From assembly GCA_020443425.1 (NCBI GenBank), contig JAGRIE010000033.1, forward strand, positions 1-44,722: a stretch of 44,722 nt of DNA, written 5' to 3'. Source of the DNA: Halioglobus sp. (GTDB lineage: Bacteria > Pseudomonadota > Gammaproteobacteria > Pseudomonadales > Halieaceae). This document shows, piece by piece, positions 8,626 to 16,581 of the stretch; the first letter of the stretch is position 1, and each line of letters opens with the position of its first letter. The translations under genes were made by a program, and so were the position numbers. The notes beneath the pieces are model-generated. The model did not search any database. It was not told where the DNA came from and saw only the letters and a list, made by a program, of their open reading frames with translations.

Positions 8626-9399
8626 TCAACGTCGTTTGAGAACCAGGTACTGGCTGTTGCCCACATCAGCCAGTTCATGCGGTGCAACGCCGTCCAGCCA
8701 CGCGAAATAGTCGAGGTACTCTGGGCGACAGTAGGAATATTGCCCCCAGGAAATAATTTCAAAGCCTGACGGCACGATCGACTCGAATTCCGAGCGGGAG
8801 AATCGTCGCACCGGCAAGCCCTTGTCCTGCGACTGGGTGTCGGCCGCATAGCGGTTGAACTCGTCTTCGCTGATTCTGGGGCGGGGTTGGCCCTGAGCGA
8901 TATTTTGATAGGAGAAGCACCGTGCTTTTTCCAGTGCGTGAGTCGTGGAAACTACGGCCAATCCGCCCGTTTTTGTCAGGCTGAGAATGTCATCCATTAT
9001 AGCTGTCGTTATATAGGTAGGGAGGTGTTGCACCACCATGCCGAGAATGACGAGATCAAAATGGGTTTCCGGGTGACGTGAAATATAATCCCCGGTTGTC
9101 TCGTTGAGCACAGTTACATTGTGGTGCGTATTAACCAGGTCACGGGTATATTCGTAGCGAAGGGTATCCGGCTCCAAAGCCACCACTTCATTCATGATTG
9201 GAGCGAGAGCCTGGGTTGTTCTTCCCATACCACATCCTATATCTGCGGCAGAGCCCCTACTGAGCGCGTGGGCCAATAGCAGGGTCATGGCATGAAATGC
9301 TTCCTCGTGGTGCCCGCTGCCATCGCCGATACGACTGGAAAATTTTTCGGACAGAACCGGCATTTTGAGATCTTTATCGTTATAAGTGTAATCAGCCAC
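8626..9399 (-). CDS. SAM-dependent methyltransferase (second family, copy 1)
   Basis: 257 residues, GTG start at 9399. Motif I is ADIGCGMGRTT (about 56-66), followed by EVVALEPD and LVILGMVVQHL, typical of class I methyltransferases. It is clearly paralogous to the gene at 17983-18765. Shared landmarks are IGD[GS]SGHHE near the N-terminus, VVALEPD, a STTH segment, GLPVRRFS and DVGNSQ near the end. The family is distinct from the other methyltransferases in the window. SAM-dependent methylation of a sugar is the best guess from context. The ribosome-binding site is weak, so the start is less certain than the frame. Confidence 0.83.
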   Translation of the reverse strand: MADYTYNDKDLKMPVLSEKFSSRIGDGSGHHEEAFHAMTLLLAHALSRGSAADIGCGMGRTTQALAPIMNEVVALEPDTLRYEYTRDLVNTHHNVTVLNETTGDYISRHPETHFDLVILGMVVQHLPTYITTAIMDDILSLTKTGGLAVVSTTHALEKARCFSYQNIAQGQPRPRISEDEFNRYAADTQSQDKGLPVRRFSRSEFESIVPSGFEIISWGQYSYCRPEYLDYFAWLDGVAPHELADVGNSQYLVLKRR

Positions 9400-9903
9400 G
9401 TGAATTCAACCGTTATTCAAGCCAGTCAGTCTTCTAGTATATGCTGTCGAAAAAGCCTATTGAACCTAAACATGCTGTTCTCCCGAATTTACAGCTGGCG
9501 CGCTCAGGCTTGTATTGGTGGGGGTATACTTCTAGGGCCACAGTGCCACGCGAGTGATCATTGGTGACCATAGCGCGTTATTCGATATGCGTGGCGAGAT
9601 GGTCCTTACGGTACCGATAGATGAGTCGGTGAGAGCGCATGGTGTTCGTATTGTACTTGAGCATCAGTTCCCGCCCGCAACCGGGGACAGGGCCGCCGCT
9701 ATTGCCTACAAATTAAGGTCTGCGTCGTACAGCTTTGCCTGGGAGTGATACTCAGGCCTACGCTGATATTCGGGCTCCATCATTTGCCCTGCGTAGTGTA
9801 ATGATGAAGCCGTATGGCAACGCTACTCGCTGCCCCACATCCAGTGAGGCAAGGGCGCGCTTTAACCGCGCACTAATATCACTGCCTGCGGCGGGTAAAC
9901 CTG
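9400..9903. other. Intergenic stretch, partly occupied by a gene relic
   Basis: 504 bases between two minus-strand genes. Its middle (9507-9748) holds the decayed plus-strand fragment described separately. The rest shows no gene, no RNA and no convincing promoter. The part just above 9399 is the likely leader of the methyltransferase gene. Confidence 0.4.
9507..9748 (+). pseudogene. Decayed fragment of a glycan-cluster beta-rich domain
   Basis: In the plus strand, one frame from 9507 reads GLYWWGYTSRATVP and then stops at 9557. A second frame continues from about 9536 through TRVIIGDHSALF and VPIDESVRAHGVRIVLEH to QFPPATGDRAAAIAYKL, stopping at 9748. The two parts resemble, in order, the start (GFYSAEDWGAWSRT) and the late part (DHRSLGIGIK) of the beta-rich insert in the glycosyltransferases at 1314-4810. 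A frameshift, a TAG at 9533 and the missing enzyme domain all suggest a relic. The match is by eye over short strings, so a chance open frame cannot be excluded. Confidence 0.35.
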
Positions 9904-10713
9904 TCAGAATGGCTGGGGTTTGCCGGTATAGTCGATAAACTTGCCCGAATCGATCATCGTCAGGCTATCGATGACCTCCACCATAGAGCCCACACTCTCA
10001 GACGGTTCCATCAAGCCAGGGAATTTTATGTCTTTCAGTTTTTCGCTGCGTACCCCACCGGGGTGGAACATGATTACCACGATGTCGTCTTTCTTGAGGT
10101 CATAGGCGAGGTTCTTCATCATCATATTCAATGCGACCTTGCTGGCTTTATACCAGTAGCCTTCACGAAATGGTGAAATAGGCGGGCAAATGGAGCCGGC
10201 AGTAGAGCTGATATTGACGATTTTGCCATCCTTGCTCGCCCTGAGATTGTCTACAAAAGCCTCGGCAATCTTGATTGGCCCCATGACGTTGGTGTGCATG
10301 AAGGTGTCGAACTGTTCATAGTCCAGCGTGCCGAACTCCTGCGCTGCAGTGACTTCGGGGTCGCCAAGCTTGCCAATTACCATGACGCCGGCATTGTTGA
10401 TCAGTACGTCGATGGGGGTATCTTTCATTTTTTGCGCGAGGCTGTCGATCTCAGCGTTATTGGTTACGTCCATACGTTCCACCTGTACGGTGTCGTATTT
10501 CTGTGCCAGTTCCTTGAGTGTCTCGGGAGTTTCCGAGCGGCGATGCGTGGCAATTACGTCCCACCCCATAGATGCATACTTCTCGGCAAATGCGAATCCG
10601 ATTCCGGAGTTAGAACCGGTTACCAGTACTGTCTCAGCAGAACAGAGCGCCGTAAGCCCCGTAAGAAGAACACCGGTCAATACAGCAGAAAAAGATTTTT
10701 TATCAGGCAGCAT
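9904..10713 (-). CDS. Short-chain dehydrogenase/reductase with an N-terminal signal peptide
   Basis: 269 residues from the ATG at 10713. A longer frame exists upstream, but this start gives a textbook signal peptide and has GGAG ten bases ahead. Residues 1-26 are a charged start (DKK), a hydrophobic core (VLTGVLLTGLTAL) and a CSA|E cleavage site. The mature part begins directly with the Rossmann strand: TGSNSGIG (32-39), NNAG (106-109), serine near 170 and catalytic Y188-x3-K192. By family it is an NAD(P)-dependent oxidoreductase. An exported form is unusual because the cofactor is normally cytoplasmic. The hydrophobic stretch might instead anchor it to the membrane. The substrate is unknown; a sugar or polyketide-like alcohol is possible. 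A 93-base gap separates it from the glycosyltransferase upstream. Confidence 0.8.
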   Translation of the reverse strand: MLPDKKSFSAVLTGVLLTGLTALCSAETVLVTGSNSGIGFAFAEKYASMGWDVIATHRRSETPETLKELAQKYDTVQVERMDVTNNAEIDSLAQKMKDTPIDVLINNAGVMVIGKLGDPEVTAAQEFGTLDYEQFDTFMHTNVMGPIKIAEAFVDNLRASKDGKIVNISSTAGSICPPISPFREGYWYKASKVALNMMMKNLAYDLKKDDIVVIMFHPGGVRSEKLKDIKFPGLMEPSESVGSMVEVIDSLTMIDSGKFIDYTGKPQPF

Positions 10714-10806
10714 AGAACCTACACTCCAACCGTGGATATGAGCCAGCAACCATACAAGGATTCGGAATGGCAGACAAACTGTTTCCGTGACCGAGCACAC
10801 AGGCTG

Positions 10807-13677
10807 CTAAAGCAACCGCGATCGCCCACTTAGCGCTCTGGCCGGTATTACACTGTTCGCCAACTGTGCGGCACTTCGCTGCCAATCGACTGATTGGATC
10901 CAGCTGGAATCCGGAAGTACGCCGTCACGGTAAGCCCCGAACCAGGTCTTGATTTCTGTGGCCAGGCCGGTGCTATCGGTTGCGTCAAAATACCAGGCAT
11001 ATTCGCCGCAGATCTCCCGGAATACAGGCAAGTTCCTGACCAGTAGCGCTGAGCCATGATACGCGGCCTCCAGCAGGGACAGGCTGAATCCTTCGCCACT
11101 GGATGCCAGCAAAGTACCTGCGGCGCGTTGGTACAGCACTTTGAGCATGGCATCACTAACACAACCCACCCAGTAGATGGATGAAGAGCCATCACCAAGC
11201 TGTTGAATGCGATCTGCATAGTGCTGATGGTTCTCGTCGATACTGCCGGCGATCACCAGCGACAGCCTGCATCCCTGTCGCTGCAGTTCGTTGAATGCTT
11301 CCACTACCTGCTCGTGCCCCTTGCGGGGGGTAATGCCACCAGCCATCAGCAAATAGGGCTGGTGTTGAAGTTTCTCCAGCAGAGCTTGCTCAGTCGCATT
11401 AAGCGCACCTCCGCCACTCCGGGCCTCCATATCAGCGCCCAACTGGAATTCAGTTATCACCGGGATGGCTGGCGCGCCTGAATTTTCTGACTGCAGCCAC
11501 TGACGGTACTCATGGGCCACGGTTCGAGAGGGGCAGGCTACGCGATCGCTAATCGCGGTGATAGCTGTCAGCCAATTGGTGTAAACGGTGATCTCATCCG
11601 ATGTGAAGCCCTCCGCCAATGAGACCGGCAAGAGATCGTAAACGACGTGGCAGATTCGCACCCCCCGACCGCGCCAGAACTGAAGCCATTGGCGGGAATC
11701 TGCCTGCTGCGCAACGCGGTAGCACAGGTCCAGGCCCAGATAGATGTCCCCGGGCATCGCCTCTACGGTGTCATCTGACAGGTGCAGGGGGGCGGTGTGG
11801 AGAAACCGGTTGGTAAAAGCTCTGGCGTATAGAAAGTAGCCTGTTGCAGAATCAAAAAATATAGGCTCGACACGGTAGCCGAGGTAGCGATTCAGTAGCA
11901 GCTCACGCAGTATATTGCGAACAACCCGTTGTACTCCCCGTTGGTGGTCGTGCTGTACCAGCGACGAGATATCGACAAACAATTGCGAGCCGGCCAGGGC
12001 CGTTCTCCTGACCCCGGCACAGCGCATAAGGTCCTCTATCGCATCGCTGCACGCAAAAATCTTGTCGGCAGGTAGCTCCCGCAGCTTTGATCCGATGATG
12101 TCTGCCTGCAACTGGTCAATCAGTACGTCCGGCGACTGTATATAGCTTGCTTCCATGTGATCACGGTATGCGGAGGCGGCCGTTGCCGGGCTGTGATGAG
12201 CCTTTACGTAAGCCCTTGCCGTCCGCCCGACCTCCCGCCTGGACTCCGTATCCGTAGCGAAAGAGGTGAGCGCTTCTGCCAGGTCCGACGCAGTAAAATC
12301 GTCGTTCAGCTTCAGTACAGTCTCGTCCGGCACTTCAGACATGCTGCCGTGTGCATTGATAATGGTAGGCAGGCCAGCACCCATGCAGTCAAGCAGCGCC
12401 GCAGAGGATTCGCCACGCGAATTGCGCCTCAGCTGCAAGGCGACATCCGAGGCGCCCAGATACAGATCGTACTCTTCAGAGGAGACGTATCCTGTCAGCG
12501 TCACTTGTTGCGGATCGGGGAGGCGTGAAATCCAGTTTGAAATCCTGTTCTCCATCTCCCAGTCGCGATTGCCGCCGCCAACAAAGTAGAGTTTTACGGA
12601 GGGGTTGTTGGCAAGCCCCGAGCTGACCCAGCTGTCCATTAGTTCAACCAGGCATTTATTCGGGTTGATCATGCCAAAGGTACTGTAGAGCGTAATCTCC
12701 TCAGGGATGCCCAGCTCTTGCCGGGCCGCTGATCTGTCCGGAAGCCTTTTCAGTTGTCGTGCCAGCGGCACCTCGCCCAATGTCGTCAGCATCTCGGGTT
12801 CCAGGCTCTGGTACAAAATCTCTTTCGCGTGACGATTGTGAACTACAACACCGTAGCTGCCATTAAAAACGGAGGCACAGGCGGGGTAGAGGTTGATGGT
12901 CTGTTTAACGGGGCCGTCGCAGTCTGGCATGGCGGCCCAGCCATGAGATGCATAGACTTTCTGGAGCAGCTCTGTTGTCCCGAACTGTGCATGATTGCTG
13001 ATGATACAATGGCCCAGATAGGCGTCGTGCAATACAACTACACCGGGGTGAGCCTGCAACAACAAAAAGTATTCGTAGTGGAACCAGGAGTTGCCAAAGT
13101 GATACATGACGCGATCAAACCGTCCCCCATCACGCATCATCTGTTTATGGTCTATGGTCTCATACATACTGGCAAGAGAGTGGTCGAGATCTTCGGGGTT
13201 GGCAACCACCAGGGTGATATCGTAGTTTTCTGCAAGATACGGGAGTATCTCAGCACAATAACCCGCAACTCCGGAGGCGGCAGGTGGCAGCGGCGAGACA
13301 AAGGCCAATTGCGGTTTGCAGCTCTCCAATTTGCCTTGTTGTAAGCGCGATTCCAGCCGGATTGGAGAGGTCGGCGGCGACGAGCCGGGAGCTATTGTTA
13401 CGTATTGCTCTGCACCCAGGCACTGCAGGAAAACACGGTGGAGCTTGTCTCTATCCCCGCGCTCCAAATGCTGTTGCAAGACGCTGTAATCGGGGTAGGC
13501 CAGTAATCGCTCGGGCAGTGGTGCGATCGCCCGCAAGGCCGTCAAGTCATCCGGATGCGTCAGGCGGCAAACCAACCGCGCATCGTTTTCAGACAACCAG
13601 TCGGAGGTTAACCAGGAGGGCCATTGTGAAGCAGCAAGCCATCCTTCGGATTCCTGTAGATCGACAATCATGCTCAT
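10807..13677 (-). CDS. Two-domain glycosyltransferase (GT4 + GT4 fusion)
   Basis: 956 residues. I use the ATG at 13677 because it overlaps the upstream TGA as ATGA; seven more upstream codons are open but lack a ribosome-binding site. Domain 1 starts near residue 124 with LAFVSPLPPAASGVAGY and has FGMINPNKCLVELMDSW and GESSAALLDCMGAGLPTI. Domain 2 starts near residue 570 with VDISSLVQHDHQRGVQRVVR, and later has MAGGITPRKGHEQVVEAF and SSGEGFSLSLLEA with E-x7-E spacing. Both are GT-B retaining-type transferases using nucleotide sugars in the cytoplasm. A fusion suggests two consecutive linkages made by one polypeptide. A short N-terminal region of about 120 residues is not recognised. Donors are unknown, but GDP-D-rhamnose made at 26440-28370 is a candidate. 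Confidence 0.85.
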   Translation of the reverse strand: MSMIVDLQESEGWLAASQWPSWLTSDWLSENDARLVCRLTHPDDLTALRAIAPLPERLLAYPDYSVLQQHLERGDRDKLHRVFLQCLGAEQYVTIAPGSSPPTSPIRLESRLQQGKLESCKPQLAFVSPLPPAASGVAGYCAEILPYLAENYDITLVVANPEDLDHSLASMYETIDHKQMMRDGGRFDRVMYHFGNSWFHYEYFLLLQAHPGVVVLHDAYLGHCIISNHAQFGTTELLQKVYASHGWAAMPDCDGPVKQTINLYPACASVFNGSYGVVVHNRHAKEILYQSLEPEMLTTLGEVPLARQLKRLPDRSAARQELGIPEEITLYSTFGMINPNKCLVELMDSWVSSGLANNPSVKLYFVGGGNRDWEMENRISNWISRLPDPQQVTLTGYVSSEEYDLYLGASDVALQLRRNSRGESSAALLDCMGAGLPTIINAHGSMSEVPDETVLKLNDDFTASDLAEALTSFATDTESRREVGRTARAYVKAHHSPATAASAYRDHMEASYIQSPDVLIDQLQADIIGSKLRELPADKIFACSDAIEDLMRCAGVRRTALAGSQLFVDISSLVQHDHQRGVQRVVRNILRELLLNRYLGYRVEPIFFDSATGYFLYARAFTNRFLHTAPLHLSDDTVEAMPGDIYLGLDLCYRVAQQADSRQWLQFWRGRGVRICHVVYDLLPVSLAEGFTSDEITVYTNWLTAITAISDRVACPSRTVAHEYRQWLQSENSGAPAIPVITEFQLGADMEARSGGGALNATEQALLEKLQHQPYLLMAGGITPRKGHEQVVEAFNELQRQGCRLSLVIAGSIDENHQHYADRIQQLGDGSSSIYWVGCVSDAMLKVLYQRAAGTLLASSGEGFSLSLLEAAYHGSALLVRNLPVFREICGEYAWYFDATDSTGLATEIKTWFGAYRDGVLPDSSWIQSVDWQRSAAQLANSVIPARALSGRSRLL

Positions 13678-14411
13678 GGTGAGCCGGCGCTCCCGCATAT
13701 CGCGGTGGCTTGCCCGTTTGTGCTGACTCTCAACACGCTCATCTCCGCTCTGCTGAGTGACAGAAGGTCAGGTGATTCATCATCGCGAACAAGGGGCGTT
13801 GTGGTGAGTCCATAATCTTGCAACATAGCCCTTCGCTGGGGGCAGAGTTGCTGCAATAGCAGCCAGTGTGCGCGCTCCCCGGTCATGCCGCCTTCAGCGG
13901 GCGATACGACATTCACCGGGCGATCGTAGACAGAGGGCGTGAAGACTTCAGTGTGGCGAACGATCTTTTGCCTGATAAACCCCATTAAGTCCCTCAGTGG
14001 ACGGATTTTCCATAATGTCCGCCATACCAGGTCGCGTCCCGCAGGAAATAATATAAGTAATGTGAGCACCGGCCAGAAAGGCAGGGTGACAAGTCCCAAC
14101 GCAGCAACCAGCAGCAGTAACTTCCAGCGGTGCTTCAGCTCGGGAAGAATTCGAACAACACTGAGTATTCGCCAGGATGGGTTGCTCTGGATCTCTCTCA
14201 GTTGGTCTTCATGCTGCCTGGCCAGAAGCTTCCAGCGCAATAACTCCCTGCGCAACTGAACGTTGTCCCATTGGGCCTTCTCCAGTTCGGCTTGCAATGC
14301 GGATACTGACTCACTCTGTACGCTCGTCTCTGCCAAGGGGGGGGCGGTCACCACATTATTCTCCGCATATACTGAGAGCGCCAGTATATCAAGCTTACTA
14401 CTGCAGACCAT
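13674..14411 (-). CDS. Coiled-coil and membrane-hairpin protein of unknown function
   Basis: 245 residues, not assigned to a named family. Residues about 35-75 (SALQAELEKAQWDNVQLRR onward) form a clear heptad coiled coil. This ends in NPSWRILSVVR, a form of the SWR-x-[TS]-x-[PV]-[LV]R motif that I know from tails of glycan-cluster transferases and methyltransferases. Next comes a hydrophobic hairpin of about 35 residues (LLLLVAALGLVTLPFWPVLTL) and then a soluble C-terminal part. It probably sits at the inner membrane and could organise or tether the glycosyltransferase downstream. Its stop overlaps that start by four bases (ATGA), supporting coupling. No clear ribosome-binding site precedes the ATG, so the start is tentative. 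Confidence 0.65.
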   Translation of the reverse strand: MVCSSKLDILALSVYAENNVVTAPPLAETSVQSESVSALQAELEKAQWDNVQLRRELLRWKLLARQHEDQLREIQSNPSWRILSVVRILPELKHRWKLLLLVAALGLVTLPFWPVLTLLILFPAGRDLVWRTLWKIRPLRDLMGFIRQKIVRHTEVFTPSVYDRPVNVVSPAEGGMTGERAHWLLLQQLCPQRRAMLQDYGLTTTPLVRDDESPDLLSLSRAEMSVLRVSTNGQATAICGSAGSP

Positions 14412-14867
14412 CTTGCCAGCGTGCTGCAGTGCGCATAGTTGTCACAATTCTATAGCAGGATGCCGCCTATGCCGGGGTTTTTGAGCAGGCGGCTTGCTGG
14501 TTGCCATGCACCAGGGCCTTCAGCCCAACATTCAGTATTCTGTGTGGTAGTGCACATTCTGGCGGGGCTGACCGCTAAAGATTTGATGGTACATCTTTCA
14601 AAATATGCTAGTGTATTCTTAATAATTGCGTTTCCGCACAGATGCCAACGTTATTGATTGAAAGCCTTATATGAAGCTGCAGCACGTTTATCGCTCTATT
14701 AGCAGGGCCGACTGTATACCCTGCGGGATGTTTCCTCAGGCCATCACTGAGCGATCTGGAACCTCGGAGCCCACCTCGACTGCGCGCCACTGTAAACAAT
14801 TGGTGCTTGAAGATTGCAATTGGAGGCCTGTGGCACCCCATTCCCCATTGATAAAAGGCGTGGCGAT
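14412..14867. other. Divergent intergenic region
   Basis: 456 bases between a minus-strand operon and a plus-strand operon, so promoters for both are expected here. The most AT-rich patch is about 14581-14635 (fragments such as TTCAAAATATGC and TTAATAATTG). I see no pair of boxes good enough to call. Several short plus-strand frames exist but none has coding character. A near-consensus AAGG lies just ahead of the 14868 start. Confidence 0.45.
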
Positions 14868-15518
14868 ATGATCCGCAGCAGGCAGCTGAGCTTTGAGCAG
14901 AACGAAGAGTTTACTGCCCGAAACATGCAGTTGCTGCGGGACAGAATCGTACTTTCCGAGCGCGACGAGGTATTGGAGTACATCGATTTTTTGATACCCC
15001 GGTATGCAATGCCTGCAGGCGGTATCGGCAAGACTGCAAGCCGGCGTCTGGATTATGACTGGTCAGAATTTCTTGGGCTCCACGGTGAGGAGTTTATTCG
15101 CAACGCCTATCTGGGCATTGTCAAACGGGAGGCGGATGATGCCGCGCTCGCCGCATCGGCAGAGCTCGGTGCGGATGAATGTTCGCATATCCTGTTTTTG
15201 TGGCGATTACGCGACTCTGAGGAGGGGCGCGCGCAAGGGACGAGGATCAAGGGACTTTGGCTCCGTTATCGTTTCCAGCTGGCTAACCTGGAGCAAAAGC
15301 CATTCAGCAAGTTGTTGTTCGGGTGCTTACTGAAGTTGGAAAAGCTGTTTCGTCGACGAATAGATGATGTATTAGAAGGTCAACGGCTTGAGCTTGCGGA
15401 GTGTCGACGTGAATTGTGCAAACTTGAAATGCGCCTGATGCGGCATTACAACGACACCTTGACATATGTAAAGCACGAGGTCGGCGAAGCCTTCACAGCA
15501 GACATTAAGAACCGGTAG
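14868..15518 (+). CDS. DUF4214-like domain protein
   Basis: 216 residues from the ATG at 14868, preferred over an upstream TTG because AAGG lies about nine bases ahead. The central segment EEFIRNAYLGIVKREADDAAL, followed about 20 residues later by HILFLWRLRDSEEG, follows the DUF4214 pattern of F-x2-LY-x-x-[IL]-x-R-x-[PA]-D and a late S-x-E. That domain is frequent in glycan clusters and in proteins carrying glycosyl- or methyltransferase domains. The C-terminal third (LELAECRRELCKLEMRLM) is charged and helical, probably coiled. It heads a plus-strand run, 16 bases before a GT4 gene. The biochemical role is unknown; recognition of sugar or scaffolding is possible. Confidence 0.6.
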   Translation: MIRSRQLSFEQNEEFTARNMQLLRDRIVLSERDEVLEYIDFLIPRYAMPAGGIGKTASRRLDYDWSEFLGLHGEEFIRNAYLGIVKREADDAALAASAELGADECSHILFLWRLRDSEEGRAQGTRIKGLWLRYRFQLANLEQKPFSKLLFGCLLKLEKLFRRRIDDVLEGQRLELAECRRELCKLEMRLMRHYNDTLTYVKHEVGEAFTADIKNR

Positions 15519-15534
15519 ATTAGGCGAAAATTGA

Positions 15535-16581
15535 ATGAATATAGCAGTTCTGAATGCACAAATACCGTTTTGCGAAGGCGGCGCGGAGTTGCTGGCGGAC
15601 GATCTGGTGGATGCGCTGGCAGCCCGCGGTTACAACCCGACGTTGATTACAGTCCCCTTCAAGTGGTATCCGCAGCAGACGCTCGTGGACTCCATTATCG
15701 CGTGTAAGTTGCTGGACATTGAGGAGTACAATGGCATAAGAATCGATAAGGTCATTGCATTAAGATTTCCGCTTTGGTTGGTGGAACACCACAACAAGGC
15801 CCTATGGATACTGCACCAGCACCGTACAGCCTATGATTTATGGGACACAGAATTTAATGATCTGGTGCATATGCCTGATGGCCGCCGTGTTAGAAACTTG
15901 ATAGTCAGAGAAGACAATACTGCGATCTCATCTTGCGAGAGAGTGTTCACTATTTCCCAAAACGTGACAGATCGCTTGTACCAGTACAACGGGCTGGAGT
16001 CTTCCATTCTGTATCCACCCCCTAGGTCAATGGAGAAATTTTATTTCGAAGAGTACGGTGATTTCTTCTTCTTCCCCAGCCGCATTACACCTTTGAAGCG
16101 TCAGGAACTGGTGATAGAGGCGCTCGCATTCTGCTCGGCAGACATCAAGGTGGTGTTTGCCGGCAAGGCGGACGATGAAAAGTACTTCGAGCGGTTGAAA
16201 GCACGCGCGGCAGAACTGAATGTTGAAGGCCAGATTACATGGCTGGGGCATATTGGAGAGCAAGAGAAGCTGGATCTTTATGCAAAGTGCCTGATGGTGC
16301 TTTTCCCGTCTTTTAATGAAGACTTCGGGTTTATCACCCCTGAAGGCATGCTGTCGTCGAAGGGTGTTATGACCCTTACAGATTCTGGCGGCGCACTTGA
16401 GTTTGTTACTCACGATGAAACCGGCTGCGTAGTGCAGCCTGATGCCCGGCAGTTAGGTGAAGAGCTTGATCGTATATGGAACAGCAGAGACTTGGCCAAA
16501 ACATACGGTGACAACGCAAATAGCAAAGTTAAGAGTATGGATATTTCGTGGGACAACGTGGTCGGTAGTTTACTGTCATGA
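15535..16581 (+). CDS. GT4-family glycosyltransferase (copy 1)
   Basis: 348 residues, ATG start with a TTAGGCG about ten bases upstream. N-terminal acceptor-side motifs are QIPFCEGGAE (about 9-18) and VPFKWYPQQTLV. The donor half has FPSRITPLKRQELVIEAL, HIGEQEKLDLYA and the E-x7-E of NEDFGFITPEGM, then LTDSGGALEFV. This is a retaining GT-B enzyme that uses a nucleotide sugar in the cytoplasm. It is paralogous end to end with the minus-strand gene at 22208-23398. It overlaps the following glycosyltransferase by four bases (ATGA), so the two are likely made in equal amounts and act in sequence. Confidence 0.88.
   Translation: MNIAVLNAQIPFCEGGAELLADDLVDALAARGYNPTLITVPFKWYPQQTLVDSIIACKLLDIEEYNGIRIDKVIALRFPLWLVEHHNKALWILHQHRTAYDLWDTEFNDLVHMPDGRRVRNLIVREDNTAISSCERVFTISQNVTDRLYQYNGLESSILYPPPRSMEKFYFEEYGDFFFFPSRITPLKRQELVIEALAFCSADIKVVFAGKADDEKYFERLKARAAELNVEGQITWLGHIGEQEKLDLYAKCLMVLFPSFNEDFGFITPEGMLSSKGVMTLTDSGGALEFVTHDETGCVVQPDARQLGEELDRIWNSRDLAKTYGDNANSKVKSMDISWDNVVGSLLS

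Noticed and set aside
8283-8849. 188-codon minus-strand frame covering the 8287-8625 gap
   Set aside because: Much of it overlaps the methyltransferase gene in another frame, and the rest has biased, low-complexity residues with no motif.
14671-14871. 66-codon plus-strand frame ahead of the DUF4214-like gene
   Set aside because: It lacks a ribosome-binding site and resembles nothing, and it ends within the start region of the next gene.
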